From: an uncultured Sphingomonadales bacterium
GTDB taxonomy: Bacteria; Pseudomonadota; Alphaproteobacteria; Sphingomonadales; Sphingomonadaceae
NCBI GenBank assembly: GCA_903893935.1
Contig: CAITOD010000531.1
Location: forward strand, 1 to 6,725
Length of the DNA stretch: 6,725 nt
Reading direction: 5' to 3'
Both the position numbers and the translations under genes were made by a program. Below are positions 1 to 6,617 of the stretch, piece by piece. Every line of letters begins with the position of its first letter. The first letter of the stretch is position 1. The notes beneath the pieces are model-generated. The model had not been told where the DNA came from, did not search any database, and saw only the letters and a program-made list of their open reading frames with translations.

Positions 1-1467
1 AACACGCTGGCGAGGCCGCCGTTTTTCATGTGGCCGGCGCGGTATTACTCCTGGCTGTTCAACAGCCTGTTTCCGTCGCCGCTGTGGATCAGGCTGTCGG
101 GTGTGCTTTATGCGCTCGCGATGGTGGGCTTGTTTTTGCGCCTGATCGCGCGGCTCGATCTGCCGGCAATCCAGCGCAACGCGCTTGTCGTGATCGCGCT
201 TGGCACGCTGGGCCTGGGGCTCGAACCACTGCTGCTGGTGTGGAGCAGGCCCGAACAGCCGATCCTGCTGGCGGTGCTGGGTGTGCTGCTGATTGCCGGC
301 CAGGGAGCGCGCGATGCCGGCGCGACCGCAAGGTCTTCGGCGTGGTGGCGGGCAGGCGGGATCACGCTGGCGGCGATGATTGCGTGCTCGTACCATGTCA
401 AAGGCGTGATCCTGCTGCCCGTGATGCTCGCGGCGCTGTGGTGCGGCATTCGCGGGCCGGTGGGTGCTGCGGCGCGCTGGCTCGGAGCCATCGCGGTCAC
501 GATCATGGCCTTGTGGGCTTATTCCTATTGGGCGCACCGGCTGCAATGCCCCGACGACCCGGTGCTGGCAGCGCTCTATGCGCGCCACAACCTTGGCCTC
601 AGCGCATTGCACGGCCAGACACCGCTTGGCATGCTTGCAGCCGTTGTCGGCAACATGCTGCTGCACAATTATGTGCTGCTGACGGGGCCGAGAGTCGATC
701 CGATGTCGTTCTGGTTGCCCGATGATCAGGTGACGGCAGCGCAAATGGTCGCGTGGCGGGTGGTGCTCTATTGTGCCTGGGGGGCGACCGCGCTTCCGGC
801 GCTCGTGCTGATGGCGCGCGGTGGCTGGCGCATTGTGCGCCAGCGCAGCGGTGACTGGATGATGATCATGGCGCTCAGCCTGTTCGCGGTGACCCTGGCA
901 TGGTGCGCCACGCAGTCGGTGCGCAATGTCTATGAAGCCTCGTTCGTATTGCCGATGCTGATGATGGCTTTCGTGCTGGCGCTGGCTTCGGCCGCGCGAC
1001 AAGGGCAGTGGCTGGCGGGCACCCGCCGCGTGGCACAAGCCGTGATGCTGCTGCTGCCGCTCAGTCTGGCCGGCATCGCGATCGACTATGGCCCGGCGCT
1101 GGCGCGCGCGGCCGCGCAATCGGGCTATGTCGAAGGGCAGCCCAATTCGATCAGCGTGTTCGGGTTTGAAACCGTGCGGCGCGATGTGCTGGCGGCGGCG
1201 CGGCTGTGCGGGATCGGCGCGCACGGCCGGCCCGCCAACCTGCTGCTCGATGAAGCGAGCTATCTGCCGCTGATGCAAAGCGCCTTGCCGCAATTCCGCA
1301 TGGGCGTGCTCGGCCCGTGGGGCAAGTCGATCGACGACGCGGGCGACTATCTGAGGTCGCGGCGGTCTGACGGGGTGGTGATCGCCTGCCACTGGCTGGA
1401 CGACGACCTGCGGCGCGCGGCGCGGCAGCAAGGCGAATTCTGTTGCATCGATCCGGCGAATCTTTAG
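1..1467 (+). CDS. Polytopic membrane protein, GT-C glycosyltransferase-like (5' end outside window)
   Basis: The reading frame is open from base 1, and the first ATG inside the window (28) has no convincing ribosome binding site. The gene therefore most likely begins upstream and only its last 488 codons are seen. The protein is very hydrophobic, with about ten or eleven predicted membrane segments, for example around residues 26-45, 84-100, 120-150, 160-178 and in the central and later parts up to about residue 363. A soluble tail of roughly 120 residues follows and ends at the TAG at 1465. A 'SRPEQP' loop followed by a hydrophobic stretch resembles polytopic GT-C enzymes (GT39/GT87-like or DUF2029-like), which use polyprenyl-phosphate sugars on the periplasmic face. 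No catalytic acidic motif can be confirmed because the N-terminal part, where GT-C enzymes carry it, is missing. The next gene starts 40 nt downstream with no terminator between. Together with the GtrA and GtrB homologues that follow, a role as the final glycan transferase is a reasonable inference. An unrelated polytopic membrane protein remains possible. Confidence 0.75.
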   Translation, partial: NTLARPPFFMWPARYYSWLFNSLFPSPLWIRLSGVLYALAMVGLFLRLIARLDLPAIQRNALVVIALGTLGLGLEPLLLVWSRPEQPILLAVLGVLLIAGQGARDAGATARSSAWWRAGGITLAAMIACSYHVKGVILLPVMLAALWCGIRGPVGAAARWLGAIAVTIMALWAYSYWAHRLQCPDDPVLAALYARHNLGLSALHGQTPLGMLAAVVGNMLLHNYVLLTGPRVDPMSFWLPDDQVTAAQMVAWRVVLYCAWGATALPALVLMARGGWRIVRQRSGDWMMIMALSLFAVTLAWCATQSVRNVYEASFVLPMLMMAFVLALASAARQGQWLAGTRRVAQAVMLLLPLSLAGIAIDYGPALARAAAQSGYVEGQPNSISVFGFETVRRDVLAAARLCGIGAHGRPANLLLDEASYLPLMQSALPQFRMGVLGPWGKSIDDAGDYLRSRRSDGVVIACHWLDDDLRRAARQQGEFCCIDPANL

Positions 1468-1507
1468 TCGCAGCGGGCCGGACGCCGTTCGAGAGGTGAG
1501 GGACAGA

Positions 1508-2203
1508 GTGGCCGAATTTGACCAGTTCGCAGAGCGCTACGAGGACTTGGTCAATGCGTCGCTCGGGCAGTCGCTCGGGCTGATGCCGTTCAAGGTCGAT
1601 TATTTCACGCGCGTCAAAGCCGCCTATTTCCTGGCCCTGCTGCGCCGGCATTTCGGTGCGACCGCCGGCCTCAGCGTGCTCGATATCGGCTGCGGGACGG
1701 GCAATCTGCATGCGCTGATCGATGGCGAACTCGGCGCCTTGTCGGGCGTCGATCTGTCGGCATCGAGCCTCGAGCGCGCAACTGCTGCCAATCCCGGGGT
1801 TGATTATGTCCATTACGACGGCGCGCGCCTGCCATATCCCGATGCCAGCTTCGATGCAGCGATCACGGTTTGCGTGATGCACCACGTGCCGCCCGCGCAA
1901 TGGCCGGCATTTGCCGCCGAAATGCGCCGCGTGGTGCGCCCCGGCGGCATGGCGGTGGTGTTCGAGCACAATCCGCGCAATTTTCTGACCCGACGCACGG
2001 TCGACCGCTGCGAACTCGATGCCGATGCAGTGCTGCTGCCGATGGCGCGCACGCGCAGCTTGCTCGCCGGTGCGGGCTTTGGCCAAGTGACAATCCGCTC
2101 GATCCTGTCGATCCCGAGTTTCGGCTCGCTCAGCCGGCGCCTCGATCTCGTGCTCGGGCGGCTCGGGCTGGGCGCGCAATATTTCGCTGTCGCGCGGGTA
2201 TGA
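1508..2203 (+). CDS. Class I SAM-dependent methyltransferase (first of two)
   Basis: This encodes a 231-residue cytosolic protein with a complete Rossmann-type methyltransferase core. Motif I is VLDIGCGTG at residues 57-65. The acidic residue that usually contacts the SAM ribose is D82 in 'SGVDLS'. The stretch 'VMHHV' lies at 123-127, and the post-III 'VVRPGG' turn at 142-147 is followed by 'VVFEHNP'. This places it in the broad UbiE/Methyltransf_11-type superfamily; the substrate cannot be read from sequence. The GTG start at 1508 is preferred because GAGGG (1498-1502) sits 5 nt upstream. An in-frame GTG at 1496 would add four residues but has a weaker site. The stop overlaps the next start as ATGA (2200-2203), which implies translational coupling to the GtrA-family gene. 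From context it may methylate a sugar, a lipid carrier or a glycan end, but that is inference. Confidence 0.88.
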   Translation: MAEFDQFAERYEDLVNASLGQSLGLMPFKVDYFTRVKAAYFLALLRRHFGATAGLSVLDIGCGTGNLHALIDGELGALSGVDLSASSLERATAANPGVDYVHYDGARLPYPDASFDAAITVCVMHHVPPAQWPAFAAEMRRVVRPGGMAVVFEHNPRNFLTRRTVDRCELDADAVLLPMARTRSLLAGAGFGQVTIRSILSIPSFGSLSRRLDLVLGRLGLGAQYFAVARV

Positions 2204-2640
2204 GTGCTGCCCCGCTGATCGATCCCGCCGGGCGCTGGGCCATGCTCACGCACGGGCAAAGCCTGCCGATGGTGGCGCTGCGGTTTGCCGGCGTCGGCGC
2301 GATCAACGCATTGGTGTTTCTGGCGGGCACATGGTTCGGCATCCGGGCGCTCGGCTGGTCGCCGGTTCTTGCCAGCCTGCTCGGCTATGCACTGTCGGCG
2401 CCGGTCGGTTTCATCGGCCACCGGCGCGTGTCGTTTCGTTCGCAGGGCCATCCCGCGCGCGAGGCGTTGCGCTTTGCCGTGGTGCAGGCGTTCAACATTG
2501 GTCTGACGCTGATGACTATGGCAGGCGCGGTCGACCGGCTGGGGCTGCAATGGCTGTGGGGTGGCATGGGGGTGGTGGTGCTCGTGCCGATCGCCAATTT
2601 TGCGCTGTCGCGGCTGTGGGTGTTCAGGAGGCAGGGGTGA
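2200..2640 (+). CDS. GtrA family membrane protein
   Basis: This is a 146-residue integral inner-membrane protein, the usual length for the family. It has four hydrophobic segments at about residues 25-44, 53-73, 90-110 and 119-138. Family hallmarks are visible: 'LRFAGVGAIN' at the start of helix 1, 'GYALSAPVGFIGHRRVSF' after helix 2 (compare the typical xNFxxxRxWVF pattern), and a C-terminal 'ANFALSRLWVF' at 132-142. GtrA proteins act with a polyprenyl-phosphate glycosyltransferase and are thought to help flip the lipid-linked sugar to the periplasm in O-antigen glucosylation, teichoic acid and arabinogalactan modification. The start overlaps the stop of the preceding methyltransferase (ATGA). 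Its own TGA overlaps the GTG of the next methyltransferase (GTGA). A GtrB-like enzyme lies two genes downstream, consistent with the usual GtrA-GtrB pairing. Confidence 0.9.
   Translation: MSAAPLIDPAGRWAMLTHGQSLPMVALRFAGVGAINALVFLAGTWFGIRALGWSPVLASLLGYALSAPVGFIGHRRVSFRSQGHPAREALRFAVVQAFNIGLTLMTMAGAVDRLGLQWLWGGMGVVVLVPIANFALSRLWVFRRQG
2626..2631 (+). promoter_or_regulatory. Perfect Shine-Dalgarno AGGAGG for the second methyltransferase
   Basis: AGGAGG lies inside the last codons of the GtrA-family gene, 5 nt before the GTG at 2637. It fixes the start of the second methyltransferase at a GTG that overlaps the upstream TGA, even though the frame stays open far upstream. It is the strongest ribosome binding site in the window, so this gene may be translated at a high rate independently of coupling. 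Confidence 0.75.
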
Positions 2641-3269
2641 TCGGCAGCCTGAAATCGGCGCTGGCGGTCCCGGCGCTTTATCAACTCTATCAGGAAGCCG
2701 GCGGGTTCTTCGGTGCGCGGATCAAGGCGATCGAGGCGCTGCTGCCGATCCGGCCGGGCATGCGCGTGATCGATATCGGCTGCGGCCCCGGGCATATCGT
2801 GCAGCACCTGCCGCGCGGCATCGATTATGTCGGGTTCGATATCGACGCGCCGAGCATTGCCTATGCGCGGCGCCGGTTCGGCCATCTCGGGCGGTTTTGC
2901 GACACATTGTTCGATGCGCAGGCGGCGCGCGCGTGCGGCCCCGCCGATGTGGTGATGATGAACGGCGTGCTGCACCATCTCGACGATGCGACCGCCGGTG
3001 AGACATTGGCGACGATTGCCGCGGCGCTGGCACCCGGCGGGGTGCTGTTCACGCTCGACGGCGTCTATCGCCCCGGCCAGAACGCCTTCGGCAAGTGGCT
3101 GCTCGATCATGATCGCGGCGAATACGTGCGCGACAGCGCCGGTTATCGCGGCTTGCTCGATGCGCGATTTGCCGATGTGGCGATGCATTTGCGCGAAGAC
3201 CTGTCGCGGCTGCCTTACAGCTTTGCCATCGGCATTGCGCGCGACCCCCGCAGCGGGGGCGTCGCATGA
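2637..3269 (+). CDS. Class I SAM-dependent methyltransferase (second of two)
   Basis: This encodes a 210-residue protein with a clear SAM-binding fold. Motif I is VIDIGCGPG at residues 44-52. The acidic pair D68 and D70 lies in 'GFDIDAPS', 'MMNGVLHHL' spans 107-115, and 'APGG' (132-135) is followed by 'VLFTLDGVY'. The short N-terminal region ('LYQLYQEAGGFFGAR', about residues 14-28) precedes the core with no membrane segment. It resembles Methyltransf_11/25-type enzymes that often sit in polysaccharide clusters; substrate unknown. GTG 2637 is chosen because of AGGAGG 5 nt upstream and the GTGA overlap with the GtrA-family stop. The TGA (3267-3269) overlaps the ATG of the GT2 gene. It differs clearly from the first methyltransferase outside the SAM motifs, so the pair is not a recent duplication and two distinct acceptors or positions are likely. 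Confidence 0.88.
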   Translation: MIGSLKSALAVPALYQLYQEAGGFFGARIKAIEALLPIRPGMRVIDIGCGPGHIVQHLPRGIDYVGFDIDAPSIAYARRRFGHLGRFCDTLFDAQAARACGPADVVMMNGVLHHLDDATAGETLATIAAALAPGGVLFTLDGVYRPGQNAFGKWLLDHDRGEYVRDSAGYRGLLDARFADVAMHLREDLSRLPYSFAIGIARDPRSGGVA

Positions 3270-4231
3270 CCGCCGCCTACCGCCTCGATGTGGTCGTGCC
3301 CTGTTACAACGAGGCCGATGTGCTCCCGGTCACGCTGCCCACGGTGCTGGCCGAACTGCGCCGGCTGGTCGCCAGCGCCGACAATCGCCTGGGCGCGTTC
3401 CGGTTGCTGGCGGTCAACGACGGCAGCCGCGATGCGACCTGGGCGGTGATCGAGCGCTTTGCCAGCGACAATGCCGAAGTCGAAGGCATCGGCCTGTCGC
3501 GCAATTGCGGGCACCAGCTGGCCATGCTGGCGGGGTTGTCGCACGCCGATGCCGATGCGGTGGTGACGATGGATGCCGATCTGCAAGACGATATCGGCAC
3601 GATCGAACGCATGCTCGCGGCGTTTGAAAACGGTGCCGATCTCGCGCTTGGCGTACGCATCGATCGCAGCAGCGACCAGCGGCGCAAACGCTGGACGGCG
3701 CAGACGTATTACCGTCTGCTGCTCGCGCTGGGGGTGCGGATCGTGCCCGATCATGCCGATTTCCGGCTGATGTCGCGGCGCGCGCTGGCGGCCCTGCTCA
3801 GCCATGGCGAAGTCAATCTGTTCCTGCGCGGGCTGATCCCGTCGCTCGGGTTCAATGTCACGCTGGTGCCGTTCGTGCGCAATTCGCGCGAACTGGGCAG
3901 CAGCAAGTATACCTTGCGCAAGATGTTCGGCCTCGCGATCGACGGGATCACTTCGTTTTCGGTGGTGCCCTTGCGGCTGATCGCGGTGCTGGGGCTGGTC
4001 CTGTTCGGGTGCACTGTGCTGCTCAGCGGCCTGTTCCTGTGGCTGTGGCTGATCCGGGCGGGCAATTTCGTGCCGGGCTGGGCCTCGATCGTGCTGCCGA
4101 TGCTGATGCTCGGCGGGGTCCAGCTGCTGTCGATCGGCGTGCTGGGCGAATATATCGGGAAAGTCTATCTCGAGACCAAGCGACGGCCGCGGTTCATCGT
4201 GCAGGAGACGACCTTTGGAGAACACCGCTGA
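3266..4231 (+). CDS. GtrB/DPM1-like polyprenyl-phosphate glycosyltransferase (GT2)
   Basis: This encodes a 321-residue GT-A glycosyltransferase, the usual size for GtrB, ArnC and related enzymes. The N-terminus carries 'VVVPCYNEADVL' (9-20) and 'VNDGSRD' (50-56). 'SRNCGHQLAMLAGL' lies at 78-91, and the metal-binding 'MDADLQDD' at 102-109 (D103, D105, Q107, D108). 'DHADFRLMSR' starts at D162, and the family-typical 'SSKYTLRKMFGLAIDGITSF' precedes 'PLRL' at about 235. Two membrane segments follow (about 239-262 and 272-297), as expected for GtrB, and a short basic tail ends the protein. The family transfers a sugar from a nucleotide sugar to undecaprenyl phosphate (or dolichyl phosphate) on the cytoplasmic face. 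The sugar cannot be told from sequence. It starts with an ATGA overlap and its end overlaps the next gene by 17 nt. Confidence 0.92.
   Translation: MTAAYRLDVVVPCYNEADVLPVTLPTVLAELRRLVASADNRLGAFRLLAVNDGSRDATWAVIERFASDNAEVEGIGLSRNCGHQLAMLAGLSHADADAVVTMDADLQDDIGTIERMLAAFENGADLALGVRIDRSSDQRRKRWTAQTYYRLLLALGVRIVPDHADFRLMSRRALAALLSHGEVNLFLRGLIPSLGFNVTLVPFVRNSRELGSSKYTLRKMFGLAIDGITSFSVVPLRLIAVLGLVLFGCTVLLSGLFLWLWLIRAGNFVPGWASIVLPMLMLGGVQLLSIGVLGEYIGKVYLETKRRPRFIVQETTFGEHR
4203..4207 (+). promoter_or_regulatory. AGGAG ribosome binding site for the TTG-started exported protein
   Basis: AGGAG lies 7 nt before the TTG at 4215, inside the end of the GT2 gene. It supports the TTG start over the later GTG (4254) and ATG (4275). 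ATG 4275 has no comparable site and would leave only a truncated signal peptide. Confidence 0.6.
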
Positions 4232-5630
4232 CCGGCTGACCGGCGCATGGCACGTGCTTTGCGCGATCCTCGCCATGGTGATCGCGTTTGCGGCCACGGG
4301 GCAGGGCGCCTGGGCCGCCGACGCGACGCCCGCGGTCGGCGCGGGTGACAATGCCTATCCGTTCTACATGCCGATGGCGGGTCTGCGCCGGCCGGCGATC
4401 CGGCTCTCGGTCAAATGCGATGCTTCGCGCGCTGCGGGCCACGAAGTCTACGCCGGGCGCGATGCGGCCTCGCTCTATGGCCGCGCCGAAGGCGGGTTCG
4501 AATTCATCTACGAAGCGCTCGATCGGGCCGGGCATCCGTGTGTCTACCCGTTTGCGCCGTGGATGCCGCAGCTGGTGGGGCCCTTCGGCGGCACGCAATA
4601 TATCATGCGCTCGTCGATCCCCGGGCGGCGGGTGACGTTTCGCACCAGTGACCAGTGGGCGACCATCGACATCCGGCTGTTCGACATCGGCCGCCAGCGC
4701 ATGCATTTCGAAATGCGCGATATCGAGCTCGATTTTCCGGGCGCGGTGCAGCCGCAGGGCGCAGTGCATATCGAAGCATTCGGTGGCACGCGCCCCGGGC
4801 TGTTCAGCGCGGTGATCCGCCGCTGCCGGATCTATGGCGGCAAGAACGCGGTGTTCGTGCCCGGCGGCCAGACGATGGTCTATATCGAAGACAGCGACAT
4901 CGCCGGCAATGTCGGCACCAACCCCGATCAGGAACACACGACCTATATCAACGGCACTCTGGTTACGCATTTGCGCAATTCGTTCTGGCACGGCCAGCGC
5001 GCCTGGCAGAACCTCGCGAGCGGGCACCAGCTCAAGGACAAAGCCTATTTGCGCATTTACGAAAACGTCAGCGTGTCGAACCAGCCGACCGGCCAGTTGC
5101 CCGGCGCAACGCCTTCGGCGATGCCGCTGATCGATGCCTCGGCTTTCGGGTTCACCTGGTCCAACAATCTGCGCTTGCTGCGTCTGGCCCCGGCGCAGAC
5201 CGTGCGCGACACATTGGTCGATCTGCGCACCGAAATCCTCTATGGCGAGCCGGGCAATTATCCGTGGAGCGTGCTCGCCAATCCGGGCTGGCATATGCCG
5301 CCCGATCCTCTGTCGGTGCTCGACAAAGTCTATCTCTCGGTGTTTCTCAACACCTCGGTGCAAAGCTTTCGCAGCGAACCTTATGTGTTTGCGCTGCGTC
5401 CGCAGGGCACCGGCCTCGGCGCCAACGGAACCGCAGTAATCGGCAACGACCGCACCACGCGCGCGCAGCAACGCATGGTCTCGATCGCGTTCCACACCAC
5501 CGGGCGCATGGCACGCGTCTATTCGCCCGATGGCTGGACGTTTACGGACCCCCGCCTGCCCCCCCAGGACCAATGGATCACCGACCGCGATGCCTTCATC
5601 CGGCATGCGCTGGGCCTGATCGGGCGTTAG
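4215..5630 (+). CDS. Exported protein, probable right-handed beta-helix fold, unknown function
   Basis: This is a 471-residue protein with a Sec-type signal peptide. A short N-terminal part contains R7, then comes a hydrophobic core at about 14-28 and a likely cleavage site after 'GAWA' (A34). The mature protein should therefore be periplasmic or secreted. From about residue 140 to 290 there are repeated short beta-type rungs rich in I, V, N and G: 'VTFRTSDQWATIDI', 'HFEMRDIELDF', 'VIRRCRIYGGKNAVF', 'MVYIEDSDIAG', 'YLRIYENVSVSN'. This is the look of pectate-lyase-like parallel beta-helix proteins. A 'SGHQLKDKAYLR' segment (H271, K274) stands out. The family includes polysaccharide lyases, epimerases and binding proteins; no catalytic set can be assigned here. 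The TTG start is supported by AGGAG 7 nt upstream and overlaps the GT2 gene by 17 nt. As the last gene of the coupled series it may act on, or hold, the glycan product; this is inference. Confidence 0.8.
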   Translation: MENTADRLTGAWHVLCAILAMVIAFAATGQGAWAADATPAVGAGDNAYPFYMPMAGLRRPAIRLSVKCDASRAAGHEVYAGRDAASLYGRAEGGFEFIYEALDRAGHPCVYPFAPWMPQLVGPFGGTQYIMRSSIPGRRVTFRTSDQWATIDIRLFDIGRQRMHFEMRDIELDFPGAVQPQGAVHIEAFGGTRPGLFSAVIRRCRIYGGKNAVFVPGGQTMVYIEDSDIAGNVGTNPDQEHTTYINGTLVTHLRNSFWHGQRAWQNLASGHQLKDKAYLRIYENVSVSNQPTGQLPGATPSAMPLIDASAFGFTWSNNLRLLRLAPAQTVRDTLVDLRTEILYGEPGNYPWSVLANPGWHMPPDPLSVLDKVYLSVFLNTSVQSFRSEPYVFALRPQGTGLGANGTAVIGNDRTTRAQQRMVSIAFHTTGRMARVYSPDGWTFTDPRLPPQDQWITDRDAFIRHALGLIGR

Positions 5631-5673
5631 CGATCGGCTAGAGTGACGAGCCGGGAAGGGCTGACCGGGGCAC

Positions 5674-5703
5674 TTGTATAATTATAAAAAAATAGGTATT
5701 AGC
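5674..5703 (+). promoter_or_regulatory. AT-rich putative promoter/operator of brnTA
   Basis: This is a sharply AT-rich island in a GC-rich window. It contains TATAATTATA (5677-5686), a perfect 10-bp palindrome that extends imperfectly to 5674-5689, followed by a run of seven A (5686-5692). TATAAT at 5677-5682 matches a sigma-70 -10 element, but no good -35 hexamer is seen 16-18 nt upstream (CTGACC at 5661 is too close). BrnA-type antitoxins bind their own promoter as repressors, so the palindrome overlapping the -10 is a reasonable operator candidate. AGG at 5694-5696, 7 nt before TTG 5704, may be the ribosome binding site. The 43 nt before it (5631-5673) show no clear terminator for the upstream operon. 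Confidence 0.4.
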
Positions 5704-6000
5704 TTGGATGATCTGCAATTTGAATGGGATGACGCAAAGGATCGGGCCAACCGGGCCAAACACGGCATCAGCTTCGACATTGCAGCCAGAGTGTTTGCTG
5801 ACCCGCTGATGCGGCTTGTGCCCGATGGCATCGTCGCGGGTGAGGAGCGCTGGCGCGCGTTCGGCCAGGTCGGCGGTCAGGCGATCGTCATGGTGGCGCA
5901 CGCGTATCGCGCGCGCCAGGGGCATGAAGTGATCCGGATCATCTCGGCGCGTATGGCGACGCGGCATGAAAGACAAAGGTATGAGCGCGAACATGGTTGA
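5704..6000 (+). CDS. brnT: BrnT family type II toxin (ribonuclease)
   Basis: This encodes a 98-residue protein of the BrnT/DUF497 family, RelE-like ribonucleases that cut mRNA and stop growth when free of antitoxin. The family opening is clear: 'FEWDDAKDRANRAKHGISF' at residues 6-24, with W8, K12, N16 and the KHG triplet. The typical end 'VIRIISARMATRHERQRYE' spans 76-94. There is no ATG in frame before the domain. TTG 5704 is chosen because AGG lies 7 nt upstream and the length fits the family. CTG 5713 would give the most family-like N-terminus. TTG 5674 would add ten residues, but it falls in the AT-rich promoter-like stretch. The stop overlaps the start of brnA. Weak non-ATG initiation would keep toxin output low relative to antitoxin, although in BrnTA modules the toxin gene normally comes first, as here. 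Confidence 0.87.
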   Translation: MDDLQFEWDDAKDRANRAKHGISFDIAARVFADPLMRLVPDGIVAGEERWRAFGQVGGQAIVMVAHAYRARQGHEVIRIISARMATRHERQRYEREHG

Positions 6001-6301
6001 CAAAAAGCTGAGCGATCTGCCGCCACTGACGCAAGCCGACGAGGATCATCTGGCGACCCTTGCCGCGCGGCCCGATAGCGCGATCGACCTGAGTGACATC
6101 CCCGAGCTGACCGACGCGGACTGGAAGATCGCCGTCGAGGGCAAACATTATCGCCCCGCAAAGGCCCAGATCACCGCGCATCTCGACAAGGACGTGCTCG
6201 CCTGGCTGAAATCCGGCGGACGCGGCTACCAGACCCGCATGAACGCCATATTGCGCCGGGAAATGCTGATAGCGCGCAGGTCTGCAACCGAGCGCCAATA
6301 G
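5993..6301 (+). CDS. brnA: BrnA family antitoxin
   Basis: This encodes about 102 residues of the BrnA/DUF4415 antitoxin family. The N-terminal half is acidic and probably flexible, with 'ELTDADWKIA' in its later part. The C-terminal half has the family signature 'HLDKDVLAWLKSGGRGYQTRMNAILRREML' in outline: H63-L64, the W71-L72 pair, G78-Y79-Q80-T81-R82 and N84. This is the ribbon-helix-helix-type DNA-binding and dimerising part. BrnA neutralises BrnT by direct binding and represses the shared promoter. Three in-frame ATGs are possible (5966, 5981, 5993), giving overlaps of 35, 20 and 8 nt with brnT. ATG 5993 is chosen because GAG lies 7 nt upstream, whereas AAAGG is only 1 nt from 5981 and 5966 has no site. 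The choice among them is uncertain. Confidence 0.87.
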   Translation: MVDKKLSDLPPLTQADEDHLATLAARPDSAIDLSDIPELTDADWKIAVEGKHYRPAKAQITAHLDKDVLAWLKSGGRGYQTRMNAILRREMLIARRSATERQ

Positions 6302-6393
6302 ACACAGTTTTGCTCGAGACATTCGCGGCGCTTGACCAGCCGCACCTTCGCGCGTAAGGGCGCGGACTTCCGGAGCGGGGCTGCTTCCTGCGA

Positions 6394-6430
6394 CTCCGCC
6401 CGGGCCATATCGAGCTGAACATTGGCGGAG
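6394..6430 (+). repeat. 7-bp perfect inverted repeat CTCCGCC/GGCGGAG
   Basis: The arms are at 6394-6400 and 6424-6430 with 23 nt between. It could form an RNA hairpin in a transcript crossing this leader or be a protein site. There is no following T tract, so it is not a standard intrinsic terminator. In GC-rich DNA such a match may be chance. Confidence 0.3.
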
Positions 6431-6432
6431 CG

Positions 6433-6493
6433 TGCGGCGCGGGACAAACCCGAACGCATAAACCGGCAAAGTAACCCGGTGCTGCGGCGCGGG
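6433..6493 (+). repeat. Pair of 11-bp direct repeats TGCGGCGCGGG
   Basis: Copies lie at 6433-6443 and 6483-6493, exactly 50 nt apart, in the rpsL leader. Each copy is followed or preceded by a small inverted repeat (CGGG/CCCG after the first, ACCGG/CCGGT before the second). Possible explanations are a duplicated regulatory site or chance in GC-rich sequence. Confidence 0.35.
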
Positions 6494-6610
6494 TGGAGTG
6501 TTTTCGGCTCGCGTCAGAAACGATCGCCCGGCCCGTCAAGCGGCAGGGGCGCGTTGTTGTTCCGGCGCGATCCCCGTCTGCGACTTCACGTGTGTGGCTG
6601 TGCCAGAACC

Positions 6611-6617
6611 AAGGTGA
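6611..6617 (+). promoter_or_regulatory. Ribosome binding site of rpsL
   Basis: AAGGTGA lies 10 nt before the ATG at 6628. It is the only purine-rich site close to this start and agrees with the conserved S12 N-terminus. Confidence 0.6.

Noticed and set aside
28..30. ATG at 28 as the true start of the first gene
   Set aside because: There is no ribosome binding site in front of it, and the frame stays open to base 1 with plausible protein sequence, so the start is probably upstream of the window.
1151..2179. 342-codon minus-strand open frame
   Set aside because: It spans the end of one gene and most of the methyltransferase with no family motif or plausible start signal. It is a shadow.
3215..5606. 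Long open frames on the minus strand (3215-4351 and 4194-5606)
   Set aside because: They lie antisense to well-supported genes. Their translations are low-complexity, rich in R, H, D and A with no recognisable domain, as expected from opposite-strand shadows in GC-rich coding DNA.
5631..5673. Intrinsic terminator after the exported protein gene
   Set aside because: Only short GC matches are seen and there is no stable hairpin followed by a T run.
5674..5676. TTG 5674 as the brnT start
   Set aside because: It overlaps the TATAAT-like palindrome, lacks a well-spaced ribosome binding site, and adds ten residues encoded by AT-rich sequence unlike the family N-terminus. It is not fully excluded.
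6332..6360. Sigma-70 promoter TTGACC-N17-TAAGGG for rpsL
   Set aside because: The -35 is fair but the -10 is a poor match, and it lies almost 270 nt before rpsL, so it was not called.
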